A stretch of 29,588 nt of DNA from an uncultured Porphyromonadaceae bacterium (lineage in GTDB: Bacteria; Bacteroidota; Bacteroidia; Bacteroidales; Muribaculaceae): the NCBI GenBank assembly GCA_902462525.1, contig CABQCA010000011.1, positions 1-29,588 on the forward strand. Direction: 5' to 3'. A program made the position numbers and the translations under genes. Shown in pieces: positions 23,931 through 29,588 of the stretch; the first letter of the stretch is position 1, and each line of letters starts with the position of its first letter. A model generated the notes under the pieces. That model was not told where the DNA came from. It did not search any database and worked only from the letters and a program-made list of their open reading frames with translations.

Positions 23931-24768
23931 GAAGCACCTGCTTGCCTATGGCCGTGAGGTAGTCGCTGAGGATGTAAGGCTCGATGTCGATGCTGATTAC
24001 GCCCTGGGCATAGCTTGCCACCTCATAGGGCTGATAGACAAACTGCAGGCTGCCGCTGGCATCGATGTAGTAGTTGCCACCGGAGGGAAGGACCGTGATA
24101 TTTGTCGAGCCTATGTAGCTTCGCATCGATACGGCCCGTTTGCGCAGGATTGCCGGAAGGGCTTCGATGCCTTCGGGTGTTACGATGTCGGAAAGAGTCA
24201 GCACTTTTTCTGCCTTGCTCGAGTAGACGGTGTAGAGTGTCTGATACATTCCGTGGGCGGCGCGCGGATAGTAGGACGACGATGTCACGGCGTACGAAAC
24301 ATAGGACGGTGTCATTGCCGCTATGCAGCCGCGTACTTCGATGAAGCCGTCGTAGTTGTTGAGGCTTTCGACAACTTTTGCCAGACTGTCGGCCGTTTGC
24401 TCCGGCAGGACGGCCGGGCTGAGCGGATAGCCGATTTCCGAACCTGCCCGGAGGAAGAAGGAGTCGGCGGCGGCTTTCGGATCGTCGGCCACGGTGTCGA
24501 ATGCTTTACTGAGGATACTGTCGCGGAAAGCCTTCATGTCCTGCCCCATGAATTTACATGGAATGAAAATGTCGGCGCGGCAGCCGAGGGTAAGGTCGCT
24601 GTCGGTTTCGTAGTCGGTCGAGGAGTTGTCGAGTGTGTAAGCCTGTTCGAGCGCGAAATGGTCGAAAACCACATCGTTTTCGCGGACAGCTTCTTCTTTA
24701 GGACGGCAACTCTGAGAGAGGACCGCGGCCGCTATGGCTGCGATACATAAAATTCTGGACGTTTTCAT
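23920..24768 (-). CDS. DUF3298/RsiV-like lipoprotein
   Basis: A 282-residue envelope protein when ATG 24768 is used. That start gives MKTSRILCIAAIAAAVLSQSC, a lipoprotein-like signal with Cys21; the in-frame ATG at 24789 adds seven residues that spoil it. Residues 120-282 resemble the DUF4163/DUF3298 pair of the RsiV group: 'DNYDGFIEVRG'-like sequence ('LNNYDGFIEVRGCIA'), 'SYVSYAVTSSSYYPRAAHG', 'LTLSDIVTPEGIEALPAIL' and the closing 'FVYQPYEVASYAQGVISIDI'. The function in Bacteroidota is unknown. No sigma-factor gene is adjacent. It lies 41 bases after nadB and could be read from the nadB promoter. Confidence 0.8.
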   Translation of the reverse strand: MKTSRILCIAAIAAAVLSQSCRPKEEAVRENDVVFDHFALEQAYTLDNSSTDYETDSDLTLGCRADIFIPCKFMGQDMKAFRDSILSKAFDTVADDPKAAADSFFLRAGSEIGYPLSPAVLPEQTADSLAKVVESLNNYDGFIEVRGCIAAMTPSYVSYAVTSSSYYPRAAHGMYQTLYTVYSSKAEKVLTLSDIVTPEGIEALPAILRKRAVSMRSYIGSTNITVLPSGGNYYIDASGSLQFVYQPYEVASYAQGVISIDIEPYILSDYLTAIGKQVLLNE

Positions 24769-24809
24769 ATAAGAATCCTGATGTTTCAAGTTATAACCGC
24801 CGAAAGGGC

Positions 24810-26393
24810 TCAGGAGTTTGCACGGTTCACAGGGGGATAGTCGATCGTGTAGTGAAGACCACGCGATTCACGACGCTCTTTGGCCTGACGCATAATGAGA
24901 TATCCGACATTGATAATGTTTCGCAGTTCGCATATTTCGCGTGAAGCCTTCGAATATTTAAATAGTTTTTCAGTCTCCTCATAGAGAATGTCGAGCCGGT
25001 TCCATGCGCGGTCGAGGCGCAGGTTCGAGCGGACGATGCCAACGTATGTTCCCATTATCTGACCAACCTCGCGAATACTCTGAGTGATGAGCACCATTTC
25101 TTCGTTGTGACGGGTACCCTCGTCGTTCCACTCGGGCACATCGGAACGCAGACTTATTTCAGGCATTTCTATGGCTGCATGACGCGCGGCGGCATCGGCA
25201 TATACCACGGCTTCGATGAGCGAGTTGGAGGCCAGACGGTTTCCGCCATGCAGGCCTGTGCACGAACATTCGCCCAGAGCGTAGAGGTGCCGGATGCTCG
25301 ATTCGCCGTTGAGGTCCACCTTGATGCCGCCGCACAGGTAGTGGGCAGCGGGAGCGACCGGGATGTAATCCTTGGTGATGTCGATGCCCAGCGAGAGGCA
25401 CTTGGCATAGATATTGGGAAAATGGCGTTTGGTTTCTTCGGGGTCCTTGTGGGTCACGTCGAGGTAAACGTGGTCGTCGCCCCATAGTTTCATTTCCGAG
25501 TCGATGGCGCGGGCCACGATGTCGCGCGGGGCCAGACTCAGGCGCGGATCGTACTTCTGCATGAATTCCTCACCGCGGAGGTTGCGCAGCACGGCGCCGT
25601 AGCCGCGCATGGCCTCAGTGATGAGGAACGACGGGCGGTCGCCGGGATGGAACAGCGCCGTGGGGTGGAACTGGATAAACTCCATGTCGGAGACCGTGCC
25701 TTTGGCACGGTACACCATGGCGATGCCGTCGCCCGTAGCCACAAGCGGGTTGGTTGTAGTCTGATATACGGCGCCGCAGCCGCCTGTGGCCATTACTGTG
25801 ATTTTTGAGAGGAAAGTATCGACCTTACCGTTATCGATGTCGAGCACATATGCGCCGTAGCATGTGATGTCGGGGGTGCGGCGTGTCACACGCTTGCCCA
25901 GATGGTGCTGGGTTATGATTTCAATGGCGAAGTGATTTTCGTAGATGTCGATGTATTTGTTGGCTCGTACTGCCTCGTTGAGGCTCTCCTGGATTTCGAA
26001 ACCAGTGTTGTCGGCATGATGGAGGATTCGGAATTCACTGTGTCCGCCTTCGCGGTGAAGATCGAAGTTGCCGTCTTTATTCTTATCAAAGTCAACGCCC
26101 CAGTTTATGAGCTGACGGATCTGTTCGGGCGCACCTTTCACCACCTGTTCTACGGCTTTGGGGTCGCTGAGCCAGTCGCCGGCCACCATGGTGTCGTGTA
26201 TATGTTTGTCGAAATCGTCGACCTCGAGATTTGTCACGGAAGCGACACCGCCTTGGGCGAGCGCCGTATTTGCCTCATCGAGAGTTGTTTTGCAGACAAG
26301 AGCAACTTTCACTCCCTCACGGGCTACTTTGAGAGCGAAGCTCATTCCGGCAATGCCGGAACCGATGACGAGATAATCGTATTTTCGGACCAT
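24810..26393 (-). CDS. nadB: L-aspartate oxidase
   Basis: This FAD enzyme oxidises aspartate to iminoaspartate, the first step of de novo NAD synthesis. At 527 residues it has FAD-binding 'VIGSGIAGMSFA' at 9-20, 'NTALAQGGVAS' (about 42-52), 'EGGHSEFRILHHADNTG', the active-site 'TEAMRGYGAVLRN' and 'PAAHYLCGGIKVDLNG', and a C-terminal helical domain. All are typical of NadB rather than succinate dehydrogenase. nadA and nadC are not in this window. The promoter region holds a perfect inverted repeat (26411-26442). Confidence 0.95.
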   Translation of the reverse strand: MVRKYDYLVIGSGIAGMSFALKVAREGVKVALVCKTTLDEANTALAQGGVASVTNLEVDDFDKHIHDTMVAGDWLSDPKAVEQVVKGAPEQIRQLINWGVDFDKNKDGNFDLHREGGHSEFRILHHADNTGFEIQESLNEAVRANKYIDIYENHFAIEIITQHHLGKRVTRRTPDITCYGAYVLDIDNGKVDTFLSKITVMATGGCGAVYQTTTNPLVATGDGIAMVYRAKGTVSDMEFIQFHPTALFHPGDRPSFLITEAMRGYGAVLRNLRGEEFMQKYDPRLSLAPRDIVARAIDSEMKLWGDDHVYLDVTHKDPEETKRHFPNIYAKCLSLGIDITKDYIPVAPAAHYLCGGIKVDLNGESSIRHLYALGECSCTGLHGGNRLASNSLIEAVVYADAAARHAAIEMPEISLRSDVPEWNDEGTRHNEEMVLITQSIREVGQIMGTYVGIVRSNLRLDRAWNRLDILYEETEKLFKYSKASREICELRNIINVGYLIMRQAKERRESRGLHYTIDYPPVNRANS

Positions 26394-26410
26394 TGCATGA
26401 AGTTAGTTAG

Positions 26411-26442
26411 TTGTCGCAAAATTACATAAAAAAATGCGACAA
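26411..26442 (-). promoter_or_regulatory. Inverted repeat over the nadB -7 element (candidate operator)
   Basis: TTGTCGCA at 26411-26418 and TGCGACAA at 26435-26442 are perfect 8-bp inverted copies separated by 16 bases. On the minus strand a TAATTTTG (-7 type) lies at 26424-26417 and overlaps the start-proximal arm. No T-run follows, so it does not look like a terminator. A repressor site sensing NAD status would be a natural role, but the regulator is not identified. The matching -33 element is weak (GTTC). Confidence 0.5.
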
Positions 26443-26503
26443 TAGAACACTGCCGGGGTAAAAAATGAAATGACAAATAAGAGTACTAAGGAACGTTTTG
26501 CAA

Positions 26504-27223
26504 TCACTCGAAGTAGAGAGTGAGGACAATCATTTTGGAGGTCGCTTTTTTTATCGACTGGGTGAACTTGAAACGGTCGGGGTCTTCGGCGAGGTCGGGA
26601 CGGTCGTGCTGAAGCACGTCGGAGAGTCCGAAACAGAATTTTATCTCGGGATTGAGCTTGAAGTATGGCAGGTAGAAGTCGCAGCCGAAGCCTACGGAAA
26701 GGAAAAAGTCGCTCGATTTCAGCTTCAGGAAGTCGTTGCGTTTTTTTCCGACATCAAAGGCGGGCATTATTCCGCCGAGAACATAAGGCCTTGCGTTGCG
26801 AAGGCGCAGTGCTGAGTATTTGAGTTCGAGAGGTACTACAACGAGAGTCGATTTGATGTTCTGACGCTCTGTTTTGCCGCTGGCGAGCTCTTTGAATGTC
26901 ATGTCGCGGCTTCCGAAGTACATGCCCGGAGCGACACGGACTGAAAAGTAGTTGTTCAGCCGCAGGTCGAAAAGGCCGTTGACGCAGAATCCGGGCTGAT
27001 AGTCGGGCTGGTCGATGCGCCATTGTTCGCCGGCCTCGGTGATGAATCCGTTGTGTGTTATGTTGAGAGCGGAAGCGAAAGCGCCGATAGAGAATCCGAG
27101 ATGCCATGTACGGTTGTCGGCATAGGGTCGGTTCTGCAGTTTATCGTTGAAGCTGCGGGCGGCGGCCGCCGGCGCAAGGACGCAGACAGCGATGAGCAAA
27201 AGAATGAGTCGGCTTACTTTCAT
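26504..27223 (-). CDS. porT: PorT-like outer-membrane beta-barrel protein of type IX secretion
   Basis: A 239-residue protein with a signal peptide (MKVSRLILLLIAVCVLAPAA). The mature part begins 'FNDKLQNRPYADNRTWHLGFSIG' and continues with 'GFCVNGLFDLRLNNYFSVRVAPGMYFGSRDM', 'QNIKSTLVVVPLELKYSALRLRNARPYVLGG' and the end 'KATSKMIVLTLYFE'. This pattern matches the PorT/SprT family, an eight-stranded-type outer-membrane protein required for T9SS in Porphyromonas and gliding relatives. Its presence supports a working T9SS in this genome and makes the CTD-bearing protein at 9008-14169 a plausible cargo. It starts 23 bases after the lipid-kinase gene and is probably the last gene of the prfB group. 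Other T9SS genes are not in view. Confidence 0.85.
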   Translation of the reverse strand: MKVSRLILLLIAVCVLAPAAAARSFNDKLQNRPYADNRTWHLGFSIGAFASALNITHNGFITEAGEQWRIDQPDYQPGFCVNGLFDLRLNNYFSVRVAPGMYFGSRDMTFKELASGKTERQNIKSTLVVVPLELKYSALRLRNARPYVLGGIMPAFDVGKKRNDFLKLKSSDFFLSVGFGCDFYLPYFKLNPEIKFCFGLSDVLQHDRPDLAEDPDRFKFTQSIKKATSKMIVLTLYFE

Positions 27224-27246
27224 ATTCCTATAACGCTTCGGAGACG

Positions 27247-28239
27247 CTATTTATTGCGCCAAAGCCCTGTGGCGGCGAGGAAACAGTCGCGGAAAAAGAG
27301 ACTGACGGGAGTGATGACGGGCTTGAACTGCGACGAGCGTGTAGGAGCCAGCATTCGGATTGCGCCGGGGTGGCAGCGGACGTCGATGTCGGCGGGCATG
27401 AAACGAGGGTCGCCGTCGATGTGGGCTATTCCGGCTTTATTGCGGTGTATGGTGGCTGATTTTACCCGTATCATGTTAACAAGCGCATTTTTGCCGATGA
27501 AGCCTGTGAGGAGGTCGAGGCCGACGAGGGCGTGCGAGGCAATGTTTCCGGCATGGACTATGGCGACGTCGATAAGACCGTCGGTGACGGAGGCCTGAGG
27601 GGCGATGAAGGCGTTGTTGCCGTACTGCGAGGCATTGCAGCATACCACCAGAAATGCGCGGTCGGTGAGGACGGTGTCGTCGGTTTCGATGACATATTCT
27701 TCGGGCTTGAATTTGACGAATTCGTCAATAGTGCTTTTGAGATACGACACTATGCCGCGTCGTTTCCGGCGTGCGAAACGCTCGCTTACGGCGGCGTCGA
27801 AGCCGGTGCCGAAGGTGCAGAAAAAGGGTGTGCCGGCGGCTGTGCCGAAGTCGGCGTCGATGATGTTGTTTTCTGCAATGATGCCGATAGAGCGCCGGAC
27901 GTCGACGGGTATTCCGAGATGCCGCGCCAGGCCGTTTCCTGAGCCTGCCGGAATGATGCCCATAGGAGTCGGTGTGCCTGTCAGGCCACAGGCGGTTTCA
28001 TTGACGGTGCCGTCGCCTCCGCAGGCTATCACGGCATCGTAGAACCCGCTCCGGGCAGCCCCGGACGCCAGTTCGGTGGCATGGCCGGGGCCTTCGGTGC
28101 GGTGTATGTCGAAACTTATGCCTTCCTTATCCAGACGCCGGGCTATAGCCGGAATCATTCGCAGTTTGGAGGCTGTCCCCGATATCGGGTTGATAATCAG
28201 GCATACATGACGACGGAGGGGAGAGACGTCTGAAATCAT
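27247..28239 (-). CDS. DagK/YegS-type diacylglycerol or sphingolipid kinase family protein
   Basis: A 330-residue lipid kinase. The ATG at 28239 forms an ATGA overlap with the prfB stop. The longer in-frame start at 28398 would lie wholly inside prfB and adds basic, unlikely sequence. The N-terminal 'CLIINPISGTA' (13-23), nucleotide-binding 'ACGGDGTVNE' with GGDGT at 74-78, and 'GIIPAGSGNGLARHLGIP' (94-111) define the DAGK catalytic domain. The C-terminal beta-sandwich has 'PQASVTDGLIDVAIV'. It uses ATP to phosphorylate a lipid. Bacteroidales make sphingolipids, so the substrate could be diacylglycerol or a sphingoid base; the sequence does not decide. Confidence 0.9.
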   Translation of the reverse strand: MISDVSPLRRHVCLIINPISGTASKLRMIPAIARRLDKEGISFDIHRTEGPGHATELASGAARSGFYDAVIACGGDGTVNETACGLTGTPTPMGIIPAGSGNGLARHLGIPVDVRRSIGIIAENNIIDADFGTAAGTPFFCTFGTGFDAAVSERFARRKRRGIVSYLKSTIDEFVKFKPEEYVIETDDTVLTDRAFLVVCCNASQYGNNAFIAPQASVTDGLIDVAIVHAGNIASHALVGLDLLTGFIGKNALVNMIRVKSATIHRNKAGIAHIDGDPRFMPADIDVRCHPGAIRMLAPTRSSQFKPVITPVSLFFRDCFLAATGLWRNK

Positions 28240-29358
28240 TGTTCGCTTTCTTTTTCCGAGAATTCCATCAGGTAGGCCTTGATGAAGTCGTCGATGTCGC
28301 CGTCCATCACTCCCCCGACGTCGGAAGTCTGGTAGTTTGTGCGGTGGTCCTTGACGCGCCGGTCGTCGAATACGTAGCTTCGTATCTGCGAACCCCATTC
28401 GATTTTCTTCTTGCCGGCCTCGATTTTGGCCTGTTCGGCCATGCGGTGTTCGAGTTCCTTGGCATAGAGGATGGAGCGGAGCTGCCGCAGTGCGTTCTCT
28501 TTGTTCTTGGGCTGGTCGCGCGTTTCGGTGTTTTCAATCAGAATTTCTTCTTTTTCGCCGGTGTAGGGGTCGGTGAACTGATAGCGGAGACGGACACCTG
28601 ACTCGACTTTATTGACGTTCTGTCCACCGGCACCTCCCGAACGGAAGGTGTCCCACGAAAGCAGGGCCGGTTCAACCTTTATCTCGATTGTATCGTCGAC
28701 AAGAGGTGTCACGAAAACAGAGGCGAACGAAGTCATTCGCTTGCCCTGTGCGTTGTACGGCGACACGCGTACCAGACGGTGTACACCGTTCTCGCTTTTG
28801 AGGAAACCGTAGGCAAAGTCGCCTTCCACATTGATTGTGCAGCTTTTGATGCCGGCTTCGTCGCCTTCGAGAAGATTGGCGATCGACGTCTTGTAGCCGT
28901 TTTTCTCGGCCCAGCGAAGATACATGCGCATAAGCATCGAAGCCCAGTCCTGACTCTCGGTGCCTCCGGCGCCGGAGTTGATTTTCAGAACGGCACTCAT
29001 GATGTCGCCTTCGTTGCGGAGCATGTTGCGCAGTTCGAGTTCTTCAAGGAGTTTTACGGCCTTTGAGTAGGCTTGGTCCACTTCGCCTTCGGTGACAAGT
29101 TCCTCCTTCAGAAAATCGAGTGCGAGTTTCACTTCGTCGACAGCGCCTTCGAGAGCGGCGTAGTCGGCGATCCATTTCTGCAGATCCTTGATTTTTTTCA
29201 TCTGCTTCTGAGCAGCCTCGGCGTTCTCCCAGAACCCGTCGGCCATTGTGCGGAGCTGTTCTTCTTCGACGGCTATTTTCTTCCCGTCGATGTCAAAGAT
29301 ACCTCCTCAGCGCAAGCATACGCTCAAAAGTCTCTTTTAATTGTTCCTGTGTAATCAT
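28236..29358 (-). CDS. prfB: Peptide chain release factor 2, with programmed +1 frameshift
   Basis: RF2 ends translation at UGA and UAA. Translation starts at ATG 29358 (MITQEQLKETFERMLALRRYL, 21 codons) and reaches an in-frame TGA at 29295-29293. Shifting +1 on CTT-T (skipping 29295) reads GAC-ATC and continues through 352 codons to 28236, giving 373 residues. The recoding signal is complete: AGGAGG at 29307-29302, TAT, then CTT TGA C. The GGQ peptidyl-hydrolase motif is in 'SGGAGGQNVNKVESG'. The codon-recognition tripeptide reads SPY ('VRVSPYNAQGKRM') instead of the E. coli SPF. The frame that opens at ATG 29246 would lack the N-terminus. It is first in an operon with the lipid kinase and porT. 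Confidence 0.96.
29293..29307 (-). promoter_or_regulatory. RF2 autoregulatory frameshift site
   Basis: Minus-strand order: AGGAGG (29307-29302), TAT, CTT (29298-29296), TGA (29295-29293), then C. The internal Shine-Dalgarno-like hexamer, the slippery CTT-T and the poor-context TGA-C stop match the classical prfB recoding element. Low RF2 favours the +1 shift and so restores RF2 synthesis. Confidence 0.93.
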
Positions 29359-29402
29359 GTTTATATCTCTGTTTTTATTATGCGGTTTATGTTTGCGAGG
29401 TG

Positions 29403-29434
29403 CAAAGATACGGAATATAATGCAACGGCACAAA
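29403..29434 (-). promoter_or_regulatory. Consensus promoter of the prfB operon
   Basis: On the minus strand TTTG (29434-29431), a 20-nt spacer and TATCTTTG (29410-29403). Every defined consensus base matches. The start is expected near 29397, giving a leader of about 38 nt. The -33 box lies 2 bases beyond the stop of the upstream gene. Confidence 0.8.
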
Positions 29435-29436
29435 TG

Positions 29437-29588
29437 TCACCACGGGAGGATGCGCCGGATTTTGCCGGTAGATGTGCGTGGCAGGTTTCGGACGCATACT
29501 ATGGATTTGGGCAGACGCCGTGTGTCGGCAACGGCGTCGCGCAGGGCGGAAGCGATTACACCGGTGTCGGCATCGCCTTCGATGACCA
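29437..29588 (-). CDS. C-terminal fragment of an AMP-forming acyl-CoA synthetase, cut by the window
   Basis: The last 49 residues are visible, from 'VIEGDADTGVIASALRDAV' through 'RRLPKSIVCVRNLPRTSTGKIRR' to 'ILPW' and the stop at 29439-29437. The 'LPRTSTGKIRR' segment is the A10 motif of ANL-family enzymes; its Lys (in GK) contacts the adenylate. A MenE-type O-succinylbenzoate-CoA ligase is one possibility in Bacteroidales, but too little is seen to name the substrate. It lies upstream of prfB on the same strand with a promoter in between. Confidence 0.8.
   Translation of the reverse strand, partial: VIEGDADTGVIASALRDAVADTRRLPKSIVCVRNLPRTSTGKIRRILPW

Noticed and set aside
26401..26412. Short tandem repeat AGTTAGTTAGTT before nadB
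   Set aside because: Only about three 4-base units lie in the nadB leader. This is too short to argue for slippage control without read data.
26411..26442. Hairpin considered as a terminator for porT transcripts
   Set aside because: On the minus strand no T-run follows the second arm, the loop is 16 nt, and the repeat overlaps the nadB -7 box. An operator is the better reading.
29192..29246. ATG 29246 as the true start of prfB
   Set aside because: That start would delete the RF2 N-terminus, and the upstream 21 codons plus the classic AGGAGG-TAT-CTT-TGA-C element are present. The frameshifted start at 29358 is right.
1..29588. Search for CRISPR arrays, tRNA/rRNA genes, insertion sequences, integrases and toxin-antitoxin or phage-defence modules
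   Set aside because: No regularly spaced repeats, cloverleaf sequences, terminal inverted repeats or transposase, nuclease or defence motifs were seen. Apart from 8740-14169 the window is core chromosome.

Overview
The window looks like chromosome from a Bacteroidota member of the order Bacteroidales. Family Muribaculaceae is my guess from overall feel, not a proven call. The evidence is a PorT-like type IX secretion (T9SS) protein, a secreted protein with a T9SS-style C-terminal sorting domain, repeated matches to the Bacteroidota promoter consensus (TTTG, about 20 nt, TAnnTTTG), start codons without Shine-Dalgarno sites, a subclass A2 beta-lactamase, and a release factor 2 gene of the Bacteroidales type. 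Gene density is very high. Seven gene junctions are 4-nt ATGA overlaps. I see no tRNA, rRNA, CRISPR array, insertion sequence or integrase, and no gene-free stretch over 300 bases.

Layout. (1) 1-3840, plus strand: a likely operon with the end of a LolA-like carrier, trxB, a YbaK-type Cys-tRNA deacylase, aroC and a YhcC-like radical SAM protein. (2) 3841-8793, plus: a consensus promoter, then sppA, lpxK, a purine nucleoside phosphorylase and thiL, closed by a hairpin terminator. (3) 8794-14223, plus: the one accessory-looking locus. It has its own consensus promoter, a structured leader, and a gene for a ~1,719-residue secreted FG-GAP/FnIII/PKD protein with a T9SS sorting domain. The gene is broken in this assembly at two G/C octanucleotide tracts, C8 just after the signal peptide and G8 in the second FG-GAP block. 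Deleting one base in each restores a single frame. (4) 14202-15425, plus: a class A beta-lactamase with an unusual ~100-residue C-terminal tail, driven by a promoter that lies inside the preceding terminator. (5) 15398-22894, minus: recJ, recQ, a secreted C45-like Ntn hydrolase, dCMP deaminase, a CtpA-type S41 protease and 5-formyl-THF cyclo-ligase. (6) 23016-23930, plus: a PAP2 phosphatase with a beta-rich C-terminal half. (7) 23920-26393, minus: a DUF3298/RsiV-like lipoprotein after nadB. (8) 26504-29358, minus: prfB (with its programmed +1 frameshift), a DagK-like lipid kinase and porT. (9) 29437-29588, minus: the C-terminal end of an AMP-forming acyl-CoA synthetase.

Most of the window is housekeeping: envelope biogenesis (LolA, SppA, LpxK, lipid kinase, PAP2, PorT), cofactor and nucleotide metabolism (AroC, ThiL, NadB, PNP, dCMP deaminase, cyclo-ligase) and DNA repair (RecJ, RecQ). 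The most interesting candidate is locus 3: a T9SS cargo whose secretion and whose sorting domain could each be switched on or off by slippage at its own homopolymer tract. PorT, which the T9SS needs, is encoded about 12 kb away. Sequencing or assembly error and ordinary gene decay remain possible explanations.
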